Assembly (NCBI RefSeq): GCF_037113415.1
Contig: NZ_CP146608.1
Coordinates: forward strand, 1,942,501-2,006,500
Direction of reading: 5' to 3'
Length of the DNA: 64,000 nucleotides
From: Devosia sp. XK-2
GTDB lineage: Bacteria > Pseudomonadota > Alphaproteobacteria > Rhizobiales > Devosiaceae
The translations under genes and the position numbers were made by a program. The notes beneath the pieces are model-generated. The model worked only from the letters and a program-made list of their open reading frames with translations. It was not told the origin of the DNA and made no database searches. Shown piece after piece: positions 28,775 through 36,462 of the stretch (its first letter is position 1; each line of letters begins with the position of its first letter).

Positions 28775-29236
28775 TCAGGCCGACGCATCCCAGTGCCGGG
28801 TGGACTTGCGGCAGGCAGACAGGTGGTAGCGCATGGCGCCGCGAGCCCGGTCTGGATCGCCGGCAACAATGGCGTCATAGATCGCCCGGTGCTGTTCATT
28901 GATCGCCGAAACCTTTTCAGCTGTCCGCAGGCCAGATGTGGTCCGGGCAAGCAACATGCCCCCGAATATATTGTCACGAATGGCGTTGAGCACACTCACA
29001 TAGAAATTGTTGTGGGACGCCTGCGCCACGCAAAGATGAAACTCGAAGTCCTGCTCGAGACCGGGGTCTTTCGACACATCCAGCGATTCCAGGCGCCCGA
29101 CGCGATCGGCAAGCTGGATCAGATCGTCGGTGGTACGATGGCGCGCTGCCGCTGCTGCGGCCTCCCCCTCGATGCCCAAGCGAAATTCAAAACAATGGTG
29201 ACCCGGCCTTGGCCAATCCGCACTTGATAAAATCAT
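28775..29236 (-). pseudogene. Truncated GntR/FadR regulator: FCD domain only
   Basis: The 153-residue reading frame is a nearly complete FCD effector domain (FRLGIEGEAAAAAARHR; DFEFHLCVAQASHNNFYVSV; INEQHRAIYDAIVAGDPDRA; MRYHLSACRK) but lacks the roughly 85-residue DNA-binding half. It lies just downstream of an intact paralogue on the same strand, only 42 bases away, with the same motif order. Thus one of a tandem pair probably lost its head by deletion. GAGGAGG before the ATG at 29236 means the domain could still be translated and might bind ligand or dimerise with its neighbour. Confidence 0.75.
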
Positions 29237-29277
29237 GACGCTCCACCTCCTCAGGCGTCGTGACACTCCTTGGGCTT

Positions 29278-30042
29278 CTAACCCTGCTCTGGCGGCCTGG
29301 GTGCCGCTTCTGAATTCTTGTCGCCCCGCAACATGCGGGCACCGGCCCAGCGCAGGTGCTCGCGCATCGCCTCGCGGGCGGCATCTGCATCCTGGTGCCT
29401 GATTGCGCCTAAAATGGTTCTATGATGGGCCAGCGCCACCGAAAGGTAGTCGGCGCTACCTGCGGACAGATTCCAGCTCAGATTCATACCCATCATCATC
29501 TGCTCGCGCAGCGACGTCAGGCTGTTTACGTAGAAAGGATTCCCGGTGGCCTTGGCCACCGACAGATGGAACGCGAAATCATCCTGCGATCGCTCTGCAA
29601 TGGATCGATGATGCCCGGCCCGCTCGAGCGTGGCCTCGATCGCCGCCAGATCGTCCGGCGTCCGGTTAAGGGCGGCGGTGGCTGCAATCTCGCCCTCCAT
29701 ACCCTCTCGAAACGCCACAAAGGACGTAATGTCCACGATGCTGCCAATGGCGGGGAAAGACACAGTCTCCGGGGCACGTTCCGGTGCGTCTGGATAACCG
29801 ATCACAAAACTGCCCGATCCTTGCCGCGACTGGATCAGACCCGCATCGCGCAGCTTGGCCAGCGCCTGGCGTATCACAGGCCGTGACATGCCGAAACGGC
29901 GGGCGAGTTCCGTTTCCGAAGGCAATCGGGACCGTGGCGACCAGCTGCCATCGTCGATCAGCGCAAGCATCTGCGAATGTGCAACTTCCGCAAGGCTTTG
30001 ACCTTGCTCATATGCGTAGGGCGGGCGCTCCTCGATCGCCAT
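29278..30042 (-). CDS. GntR-family regulator, FadR/FCD subfamily
   Basis: A complete 254-residue regulator. Winged helix: LPSETELARRFGMSRPVIRQ then ALAKLRDAGLIQSRQGSGSFV (about residues 39-80). FCD domain: FREGMEGEIAATAALNRTPDD, DFAFHLSVAKATGNPFYVNS and LAHHRTILGAIRHQDADAAR, with the usual histidine and acidic metal positions. It faces the end of the GH42 operon and lies upstream of a broken sister copy. A role in controlling the glycoside operon or the oxidoreductase cluster is plausible but not shown. Confidence 0.9.
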   Translation of the reverse strand: MAIEERPPYAYEQGQSLAEVAHSQMLALIDDGSWSPRSRLPSETELARRFGMSRPVIRQALAKLRDAGLIQSRQGSGSFVIGYPDAPERAPETVSFPAIGSIVDITSFVAFREGMEGEIAATAALNRTPDDLAAIEATLERAGHHRSIAERSQDDFAFHLSVAKATGNPFYVNSLTSLREQMMMGMNLSWNLSAGSADYLSVALAHHRTILGAIRHQDADAAREAMREHLRWAGARMLRGDKNSEAAPRPPEQG

Positions 30043-30189
30043 GTGCCTGACTGCTCCGTTTCACAAATCTGACACACCCTATCACGGCGGCAATGACCGG
30101 GCAATCGGTTGTAAAAGATGTAAGACTTGACAGAGGTGTCACTGCCCTGTCGGCGCAAACCTGTGCAACAGTGCAAGCTGGGGCCAGGG

Positions 30190-31074
30190 CTAGCCCAGGC
30201 CATCCATAGGCAGCAGATCGAGAAACTGCGCGATTGAGGCCGTTCGCGACATTTGTCCCCGGCTGGCCACGACGATCTCCCAGCACAAGTCGACATCGGA
30301 AACCACATAGCTTTTCAGCGTGTCCTGTCGGCTGCGTGCAACCGATTGCGGCACCAGCGCGACACCCAGCTTCTGTTCAACCAGATTGAGCAGGGTCCCA
30401 AGATCGCTCACTTCAAAGATCACCCGGCGATCCACCAAAGCATCGGCAAAGGCCCTGTCGATGAGGGTGCGGGTCCCAAGATCATTCTCGAAATCGACGA
30501 ATGGCACCGCCGTGAGCTGCTGCAGGTCCACCGCGTCACCCGAAAAGAAGTTGGCCTGCCGGGAGCAGACCAACACCAATTCTTCGCAGGCTACCAGCCT
30601 CGTCTCGATACCCCTGCGCGCATCAAATGCGGGAAGAAAAGCGAGGTCGAGTTCACCCCGCTCCAACTTGTCGAGCAGGTTCAATGCGCTCGCCTGCACG
30701 AGGCTTATCTCGACCTGTGAGTAGAGCCCGTGGAATTTGGCGAGCACCGTGGGTAATTGCAGAAAGGCCGGCAGGCTTTGCACGCTGCCGATCGTCAGCC
30801 GCCCCGCTTGCCCCTGTTCGACCGCGCGCACAGCATCGCGCGCCTCCTCAACCGAGAAGAGCACTTTCTCGGCTTTGGACAAAAAGGCCTGTCCAGAGGC
30901 GGTCAGCCGGACCTTTCGGGTGGTTCGAACGAAGAGCTGCGCCGACAGCTCGTCCTCAAGGGCCCGGATCGAAGCGGAAAGCGCGGACTGGGCAACATTG
31001 AGCTTCCTGGCCGCGCGCGTGAAATGTTCCATCCGCGCTGCGGCGACGAAGTGGTGCAGTTGTCGCAATTCCAT
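30190..31074 (-). CDS. LysR-family transcriptional regulator
   Basis: The 294-residue protein has the canonical LysR helix-turn-helix: MELRQLHHFVAAARMEHFTR then AARKLNVAQSALSASIRALEDEL (about residues 1-44). The effector-binding domain begins GRLTIGSVQSLPAFLQLPTV. LysR proteins usually activate or repress a divergent neighbour; here the divergent genes are an aldo/keto reductase, an SDR, an epimerase-like protein and a second reductase. The ligand is unknown. Confidence 0.93.
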   Translation of the reverse strand: MELRQLHHFVAAARMEHFTRAARKLNVAQSALSASIRALEDELSAQLFVRTTRKVRLTASGQAFLSKAEKVLFSVEEARDAVRAVEQGQAGRLTIGSVQSLPAFLQLPTVLAKFHGLYSQVEISLVQASALNLLDKLERGELDLAFLPAFDARRGIETRLVACEELVLVCSRQANFFSGDAVDLQQLTAVPFVDFENDLGTRTLIDRAFADALVDRRVIFEVSDLGTLLNLVEQKLGVALVPQSVARSRQDTLKSYVVSDVDLCWEIVVASRGQMSRTASIAQFLDLLPMDGLG

Positions 31075-31090
31075 GATTGGCCATTAATCT

Positions 31091-31107
31091 CGATTTCCGA
31101 ATAATCG
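31091..31107. promoter_or_regulatory. Candidate LysR binding site
   Basis: CGATT (31091-31095) and AATCG (31103-31107) form an inverted repeat with a 7-base spacer, in the 147-base gap between the LysR gene and the divergent reductase. The site lies 17 bases upstream of the LysR start, as autoregulatory LysR sites often do. It is AT-rich relative to its surroundings. Confidence 0.4.
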
Positions 31108-31221
31108 TATCGCTATAATCTATTTGCATGATGAGCGAAAGCTGCCCAAGGTACGGCATCATTTCGTCGAGCGCTGCCCACGAGCGCGCAACGACGGCAT
31201 CATGACATTGAGGAGATTGTT

Positions 31222-32196
31222 ATGCGCACCAACAGGCTTGGTCGTACCGGGTTGGAAGTCAGCCGCGTCTGTTTTGGATGTATGTCCTTTGGCAAGGTCA
31301 CAGAGGAACGTCCCTGGGTACTTGGCCTCGAGGACGCTCGGCCGATGTTCCAGGCGGCCTGGGAGGCCGGCATCAATTTCTTTGACACCGCCAATGTCTA
31401 TGCCCGGGGCACCAGTGAGGAGATTACCGGCACGCTGATCAAGGAACTGGCCCCGCGCGAAGAAATCGTATTGGCGACCAAGGTGTTCGGCCGGATGCGG
31501 CCGGGCCCCAACGGTCAGGGCCTGTCACGCAAGGCCATCATGGGCGAGATCGATAATAGTCTTCGCCGGCTGGGCACCGATTATGTTGACCTCTACCAGA
31601 TCCATCGCTTCGATCCGTTCACACCGGTCGAGGAGACAATGGAGGCCCTCCATGATGTCGTGCGGGCCGGTAAGGCGCGCTACATTGGAGCCTCGTCCAT
31701 GTGGGCCTGGCAGTTCGCCAAGCTCCAAAATGCGGCGCGCTCCAATGGCTGGACACCCTTCGTGTCCATGCAGGACCAGATCAGCCTGACCTATCGCGAG
31801 GAAGAGCGGGAAATGATCCCTCTCTGCATCGACCAGGGCATTGCTCTATTGCCGTGGAGCCCGCTGGGCGGCGGCAAGCTGACCCGTCCCTGGGGCACAC
31901 AGACAAAACGCGCCACGACGGATCGTTACAACAAGACCATGTACGAGCAGACGGAAGGCAATGCGCAGGCCGTGGTCGAAGCCGTGGAGGCGGTGGCCAG
32001 GGCGCGCGGCGTGTCCATGGCACAGATCGCCATGGCCTGGGTGCTGCAAAAGCCGGGTGTGACCGCGCCCATTGTCGGCGTCAGCAAGCTTTCGCATCTA
32101 GAGGACGCGGTTGCGGCCGAGGCATTGACCTTGAGCGCAGATGAAATCGCCCAGCTCGAAGCGCCGTACCGCCCCATGGTTGTGACCGGTTTCTAG
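31222..32196 (+). CDS. Aldo/keto reductase (NADP-dependent)
   Basis: The 324-residue TIM-barrel oxidoreductase resembles the YajO/IolS-like branch. Catalytic tetrad regions are INFFDTANVYARGTSEEITG (Asp and Tyr), EIVLATKVFGRM (Lys) and YVDLYQIHRFD (His). The cofactor-binding end is PIVGVSKLSHLEDAVAA. GAGGAG lies about 8 bases before the ATG. It leads four consecutive oxidoreductase genes divergent from a LysR regulator. The substrate is unknown; sugar or aldehyde oxidation/reduction fits the setting. Confidence 0.9.
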   Translation: MRTNRLGRTGLEVSRVCFGCMSFGKVTEERPWVLGLEDARPMFQAAWEAGINFFDTANVYARGTSEEITGTLIKELAPREEIVLATKVFGRMRPGPNGQGLSRKAIMGEIDNSLRRLGTDYVDLYQIHRFDPFTPVEETMEALHDVVRAGKARYIGASSMWAWQFAKLQNAARSNGWTPFVSMQDQISLTYREEEREMIPLCIDQGIALLPWSPLGGGKLTRPWGTQTKRATTDRYNKTMYEQTEGNAQAVVEAVEAVARARGVSMAQIAMAWVLQKPGVTAPIVGVSKLSHLEDAVAAEALTLSADEIAQLEAPYRPMVVTGF

Positions 32197-32214
32197 GCCT
32201 AGGGAGACATCACC

Positions 32215-32991
32215 ATGACCTCACTTGTTGTTCCAGACCTTGCGGGCAAGAGCGTCCTGATCACCGGCGCATCGACCGGAATTGGCGCCGCCCTGGCCAC
32301 GGCCTTTGCCGCCCAGGGCGCAAGCGTCGGGCTGCACTATAATTCCAGCGTGGACCCGGCTCAGAAACTGGCCTCCGAGATTGAAGGCGCGGGAGGCAAG
32401 GTCGTATTGGTCAAGGCCGATGCGACCAAGTCAGCGGACATGGCTCGGGCCGTCGAGGAGATTGTCGAGGCCTTCGGCCGTCTCGACGGCCTCATCAACA
32501 ATGCCGGGGGCATGGTCGCCAGATTGCCCTATGCGGAAATGACTGATGAGCACTATGACGCGGTCATGGATCTCAACGCACGCTCGGTCCTGGCGGCCAG
32601 CCGCGCTGCCATCCCGCATCTGAAAGCGGCCGGCGGAGGTTTCATCATCAACACCACCTCTATCGCCGCACGGAACGGGGCCAGCAATGGCGCCGGAATC
32701 TACGGTTCTTCAAAGGCCTTCATTGCCAATGTCACGCGCGGCATGGCCAAGGAACTGATCCCCTTCGGCATCCGCGTCAATGCCGTGGCACCGGGCGTGA
32801 TCACCACGCCGTTCCATGAACGCTATTCGACCGCCGAACAGATGCAGGCCGCGCTCAACACCATTCCGCAAGGGCGTCATGGCACGCCCCAGGATTGCGT
32901 GGGCGCCTATCTGTTCCTCGCCTCAAACATGCTCTCGCCCTACATCATCGGGCAGGAAATTGAGGTCAATGGCGGCCAGTTGATGCCTTGA
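32215..32991 (+). CDS. Short-chain dehydrogenase/reductase
   Basis: A classical SDR of 258 residues. The nucleotide motif is SVLITGASTGIGAALATAFA (about residue 13), the NNAG motif is LINNAGGMVARLPY (about 92), and the catalytic Ser and Tyr-x3-Lys are in INTTSIAARNG and AGIYGSSKAF (about 145-166). PGVITTPFHERY and the C-terminal GQEIEVNGGQLMP complete the fold. It starts 18 bases after the first reductase and shares its transcript. The substrate is probably a sugar or polyol but is not determined. Confidence 0.92.
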   Translation: MTSLVVPDLAGKSVLITGASTGIGAALATAFAAQGASVGLHYNSSVDPAQKLASEIEGAGGKVVLVKADATKSADMARAVEEIVEAFGRLDGLINNAGGMVARLPYAEMTDEHYDAVMDLNARSVLAASRAAIPHLKAAGGGFIINTTSIAARNGASNGAGIYGSSKAFIANVTRGMAKELIPFGIRVNAVAPGVITTPFHERYSTAEQMQAALNTIPQGRHGTPQDCVGAYLFLASNMLSPYIIGQEIEVNGGQLMP

Positions 32992-33002
32992 GGAGAATGA
33001 AC

Positions 33003-33914
33003 ATGGGCAAACGCATCGTTTTTACCGGCGGTAGCGGCAAGGCAGGCCGCCACGCCGTGGCCTATCTCGTGGCGCAAGGCCACACCGTCCTCAATCTCGA
33101 TCTGAAGCCGCTCGATATCGAGGGCGTCAACACGCTGATCACCGACCTGACCGATAGCGGCCAGGTGTTCAATGCGCTCTCAATGCATTTTGGCTTTGAC
33201 GGTTTTGAAACCGGCAAGGGGCCTGCGCCGGTCGATGCCATTGTGCATTTCGCCGCCATTCCCCGTGTGCTGCTCCAGCCCGACAATGAAACGTTCAAGG
33301 CCAACGTCACCTCGACCTACAATGTCATCGAAGCGGCGACCAAGCTGGGCATCCGCAAGGTCGTCTTCGCCTCGAGCGAAACGACCTATGGCGTGTGCTT
33401 TGCCGAGGGAGACAAGGACTATCAGCAATTCCCGCTGGAAGAGGACTATGACATTGATCCCATGGACAGCTATGGCCTGTCCAAGCTGGTCAATGAAAAG
33501 ACCGGCCGGGCCTTTGCCATGCGCACGGGTGCGGACATTTACGCCCTGCGTATCGGCAATGTGATCGAACCGCAGGATTATGCCCGTTTCCCGACATTCC
33601 TGGCCGACCCGCCGTCCCGCAAGCGCAATGCCTGGAGCTATATCGACGCGCGCGATCTTGGCCAGATTGTCGACCTGTGCGTCGCCAGGGACGGTCTTGG
33701 TTTCCAGGTCTTCAATGCCGTCAATGACGAAATCACGGCGAACGAACCCAGCGAGGCATTTCTTGCCAGATGGGCGCCGAATACCCCTGTCACGCGGCCC
33801 ATGGGTGCTTTCGAGGCGCCTATTTCAAATCGCAAGATCCGGGAGGTTCTCGGGTTCAAAGAACAACATAACTGGCGCCAATATGTCCCCGGCGCCAAGC
33901 GGCAAACGCAGTAA
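33003..33914 (+). CDS. NAD-dependent epimerase/dehydratase family protein
   Basis: An extended-SDR of 303 residues. The glycine-rich motif is IVFTGGSGKAGRHAVAYL at the start, the active-site Ser and Tyr-x3-Lys appear in VVFASSETTYGV and DSYGLSKLVNEK. Such proteins act on nucleotide sugars or, as uronate dehydrogenases, on free hexuronates; the early VNTLITDLTDSG and lack of a long C-terminal domain do not decide between them. GAGGAG (32991-32996) selects the ATG at 33003 over the one at 32997. It follows the SDR stop by 11 bases. Confidence 0.87.
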   Translation: MGKRIVFTGGSGKAGRHAVAYLVAQGHTVLNLDLKPLDIEGVNTLITDLTDSGQVFNALSMHFGFDGFETGKGPAPVDAIVHFAAIPRVLLQPDNETFKANVTSTYNVIEAATKLGIRKVVFASSETTYGVCFAEGDKDYQQFPLEEDYDIDPMDSYGLSKLVNEKTGRAFAMRTGADIYALRIGNVIEPQDYARFPTFLADPPSRKRNAWSYIDARDLGQIVDLCVARDGLGFQVFNAVNDEITANEPSEAFLARWAPNTPVTRPMGAFEAPISNRKIREVLGFKEQHNWRQYVPGAKRQTQ

Positions 33915-33923
33915 GGCCCATTC

Positions 33924-34853
33924 ATGAAAACCTACAAAGTCCCGAACAGCGATATCGAAGTGTCCAGCGTCGTGCTGGGCCTGATGCGCATTGCCAAGAT
34001 GGATAATGCCGAAATTCGCACGCTATTCGATACCGCCCGCGAAGTCGGCATCACCGTCTTTGACCACGCCGACATCTATGGCGGCGAGCGCCATCGCTGC
34101 GAGGAACGCTTCGGCGAAGCCGTGCCCCTCTCTGCAGCGGAGCGCGAAGCGATCATCATCCAGAGCAAGGTCGGCATTCGGCATGGCTGGTTCGACTTTT
34201 CTCGCGACCACATCCTCAAAACTGTTGATGAATCCCTGGCAGCCCTAAAGACCGACTATCTCGACGTCCTGCTCCTCCACCGCCCTGATGCCCTGGTCGA
34301 GCCCGAAGAGGTTGCTGAGGCCTTCGACGCGCTCGAAGCCTCAGGCAAGGTTCGCCAGTTCGGCGTTTCCAATCACACGCCGGGCCAGATTGAACTGCTC
34401 AAGAGCGTCGTCAAACAGCCGCTGCGCTACAACCAGGTCCAGTTGAGCATCACCCATGCCAATTTGATCGCACAGGGCGTGGCCGCGAATATGGATGGCA
34501 GCGACCAGTCCATTTCGCGCGATATGGGACTGATAGATTATTCCCGTCTCAACGGCATGATGCTGCAGGCCTGGTCACCGTTCCAGAAGGGCTTTTTTGA
34601 CGGTGTTTTCGTCGGCGATCGCCAGAGTCACCCCGAACTCAATGACGAGCTCGACCGTTTGGCGTCGGCTTATGGTGTGACGCCGACTGGTATCGCTGTG
34701 GCTTGGATTACCCGCCATCCGGCCAATATCCAGGTCGTTCTCGGCACCACCAAGCCGCAGCGCGTGCGCGAATGCGCGGCCGGGTCCGACGTCAACCTGA
34801 CGCGCGAAGAGTGGTACAGCCTGTTCCGCGCTGCCGGCCACATCGTCCCCTGA
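33924..34853 (+). CDS. Aldo/keto reductase, YdhF-like
   Basis: The 309-residue oxidoreductase has the tetrad regions ITVFDHADIYGGERHRCEER (Asp, Tyr), AIIIQSKVGIR (Lys) and YLDVLLLHRPD (His), and the C-terminal NADPH site IQVVLGTTKPQRVRECA. It resembles the YdhF branch (LHRPDALVEPEEVAEAF). It is the last gene of the four-gene oxidoreductase operon, 9 bases after the epimerase-like gene, and is followed by a hairpin. It is clearly different in sequence from the reductase at 31222, so the two are not a recent duplication. Confidence 0.9.
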   Translation: MKTYKVPNSDIEVSSVVLGLMRIAKMDNAEIRTLFDTAREVGITVFDHADIYGGERHRCEERFGEAVPLSAAEREAIIIQSKVGIRHGWFDFSRDHILKTVDESLAALKTDYLDVLLLHRPDALVEPEEVAEAFDALEASGKVRQFGVSNHTPGQIELLKSVVKQPLRYNQVQLSITHANLIAQGVAANMDGSDQSISRDMGLIDYSRLNGMMLQAWSPFQKGFFDGVFVGDRQSHPELNDELDRLASAYGVTPTGIAVAWITRHPANIQVVLGTTKPQRVRECAAGSDVNLTREEWYSLFRAAGHIVP

Positions 34854-34867
34854 CCCAAGCCCCCGAG

Positions 34868-34891
34868 GGCGGCCGCCACATAGCGGCCGCC
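34868..34891. terminator. Hairpin between convergent operons
   Basis: GGCGGCCGC and GCGGCCGCC form a perfect 9-bp stem around CACATA, 14 bases after the last gene of the rightward operon and 12 bases beyond the end of the leftward one. No T-tract follows, so it is probably a shared, possibly Rho-assisted, transcript end. Confidence 0.65.
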
Positions 34892-34903
34892 ATTGGCCTG
34901 TCG

Positions 34904-35083
34904 TCAGCGACGAACCGGATATGAAACGTAAGCCAGGTGCTTGCTGCCCGGAGCCCAGGAATTGACGTCTATTGTCCCCTGCCCGCCCTGGAAGCGCGCC
35001 AGCACGCGGAAATGACCACCACTCCGGTGAATAGCGCCCCCCCATTGCGGCGTGGCGATAAGCCCCTCTAGGCTCGGCGCCAT
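34904..35083 (-). pseudogene. Short fragment resembling the C-terminus of a TolB-like beta-propeller protein
   Basis: A 59-codon frame starts at ATG 35083, immediately after the stop of the sugar isomerase gene. It ends with FRVLARFQGGQGTIDVNSWA and then a final strand HLAYVSYPVRR. That pattern (GGQGTI-NSW-P-S--LAYVSYP) resembles the last blade of TolB/WD40-like proteins that need several hundred residues to fold. No further blades are found upstream in any frame, because that DNA codes for the isomerase. I read it as the tail of a deleted gene; a genuine small protein cannot be excluded. Confidence 0.45.
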
Positions 35084-35084
35084 G

Positions 35085-35888
35085 CTAGAGCCCCAGGGCC
35101 TTGAGGTGCTCGATCGAGCGACGCGCAAAGGCTTGCCAATCGCTGGGATTGTCGTGCTCGGTGACAATGTGATCGGCCTTGGTCTGCAGGAACAGGGGCA
35201 CGAGGCCGGCCCAGTCGATGATGCCGTCGCCGGTTGCCGTCCAGCCATCGTCCTGTTTGGTGCCCCGCGGCGCGGTGTCCTTGGTCTGGATAATGACAAT
35301 CCTGTCCGCGAACCGCCCGAGCTCGTCCGCAGGATCGGCCCCAGCGCGCACGATCCAGCCGCAATCGATCTCGAATTTCACCGCCGGTCCGCCAGCGTCG
35401 AAAATGTGATCGATCGGACGGGAGCCGTCCACCAGCGGCACAAATTCGAAATCGTGGTTGTGCCAGGCGACCTCTAGGCCGTGCTTTCCGACCGCCTCTG
35501 CACCACGCGCCAGTTTCTCGCCGAGGCCGCGCCAATAAGCGACGGTCGGCTGACGCTCCTCAGGCGTCACGTAAGGCGGGATGAGATAGGTGGCGCCCAA
35601 GGTCTGGGCGATCTCGATGAAGCGTTGCGGTTCGGAGACGAGACCGGCAAGCGGCATATGAAAGCCATAACAGGCCAGGCCTGCATCATCGAGTTGCTTG
35701 CGGAACAGCGCGGGATTGGACTCGTAGGCGGGCAGCCAGGGCTCAACGGCGTCGTAGCCCATCCTCTTGAGGATGGGGAGCTGGTCCGCCAGGGGTGGAA
35801 AATTTCTCGAGGAGTAAAGCTGGTAGGCCTTGCGGTAGGTCATGGTCTTGATGTCCAGATCAGAGGCGCCGCTGGCCGCGGCGCCCAT
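35085..35888 (-). CDS. Sugar phosphate isomerase/epimerase (AP-endonuclease 2-type TIM barrel)
   Basis: The 267-residue protein belongs to the metal-dependent isomerases related to xylose isomerase and IolE. Metal-ligand regions are LEVAWHNHDFEFVP (His, Glu), VKFEIDCGWIVRAG (Asp), IIQTKDTAPRG and a C-terminal HIVTEHDNPSDW (Glu). The family core begins MTYRKAYQLYSSRNFPP at residue 16, so ATG 35843 is an alternative start; neither has a clear ribosome-binding site. It lies 5 bases after the VOC gene at the end of the CUT1 sugar operon, so it probably acts on the imported sugar. Confidence 0.86.
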   Translation of the reverse strand: MGAAASGASDLDIKTMTYRKAYQLYSSRNFPPLADQLPILKRMGYDAVEPWLPAYESNPALFRKQLDDAGLACYGFHMPLAGLVSEPQRFIEIAQTLGATYLIPPYVTPEERQPTVAYWRGLGEKLARGAEAVGKHGLEVAWHNHDFEFVPLVDGSRPIDHIFDAGGPAVKFEIDCGWIVRAGADPADELGRFADRIVIIQTKDTAPRGTKQDDGWTATGDGIIDWAGLVPLFLQTKADHIVTEHDNPSDWQAFARRSIEHLKALGL

Positions 35889-35893
35889 TGCAT

Positions 35894-36385
35894 TCAGGGC
35901 TGCGCTTCTTTGTCTTTGTCGAACTCAAGCAGTTCGATCATGACCCCCAGATCCTTGACCGTGTCGTAGTAGGCATAGCGGCCATGGCTGCCGTCGAACT
36001 CGCCGCGCTGCAGCAGCTTGTGCCCCTTGGATTCAAGATAGGCGTCGCGCTTGGTCAGGTTCCGGGTGCGGAAGGCGATGTGGTGGCAACCGGGCCCCTT
36101 TTCTTCCAGCAAGTCGCGCCAGGCGCTTCTTTCCGGACCGGGCTGAAGAAATTCAACGTCGATATTGCCAAACTGGAACATCATGATACGGCAGCCGACA
36201 TCGGCAGGCCTGCCATTATAGATCGCTTTGGCCTCGTCGGGTTCGGCGGCCTTGCCCTCCTTGGGCATGGGTTTGCCGGTCAGGTCGGAGAACCACTGGG
36301 CCGATTTGACCACGTCGTGGGTGACGAAACAGATCTGCATCACTTCGTCTTCATCAAGCAGGCGCTTGTCCATTGTCTTATCCAT
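35894..36385 (-). CDS. VOC-superfamily (glyoxalase/dioxygenase-like) protein
   Basis: The 163-residue protein of the vicinal-oxygen-chelate fold contains two beta-alpha-beta-beta-beta units: MQICFVTHDVVKSAQWFSDL at about residues 16-35 and CHHIAFRTRNLTKRDAYLES near 100, ending VKDLGVMIELLEFD. His and Glu at the strand starts and ends are plausible metal ligands. It lies in the CUT1 sugar operon between the binding-protein and isomerase genes. The function is not known; epimerase or lyase chemistry on a sugar derivative is possible. ATG 36373 is an alternative start. Confidence 0.82.
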   Translation of the reverse strand: MDKTMDKRLLDEDEVMQICFVTHDVVKSAQWFSDLTGKPMPKEGKAAEPDEAKAIYNGRPADVGCRIMMFQFGNIDVEFLQPGPERSAWRDLLEEKGPGCHHIAFRTRNLTKRDAYLESKGHKLLQRGEFDGSHGRYAYYDTVKDLGVMIELLEFDKDKEAQP

Positions 36386-36398
36386 TCGGTTGGCGTGT

Positions 36399-36438
36399 GT
36401 CCGGCGGCCCGAAGCGCAAAAGCTCCGGGTCGCCGGAC
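36399..36438 (-). promoter_or_regulatory. Stem-loop after the CUT1 binding-protein gene
   Basis: GTCCGGCGGCCCG (36399-36411) pairs with CGGGTCGCCGGAC (36426-36438) over 13 bp with one G-U, with a 14-base loop. It lies between the binding-protein stop (36463) and the VOC start (36385) on the leftward transcript and could terminate or stabilise part of the message. Confidence 0.7.
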
Positions 36439-36462
36439 GTCGCTGGGAGGAGTTGGGAGAAG

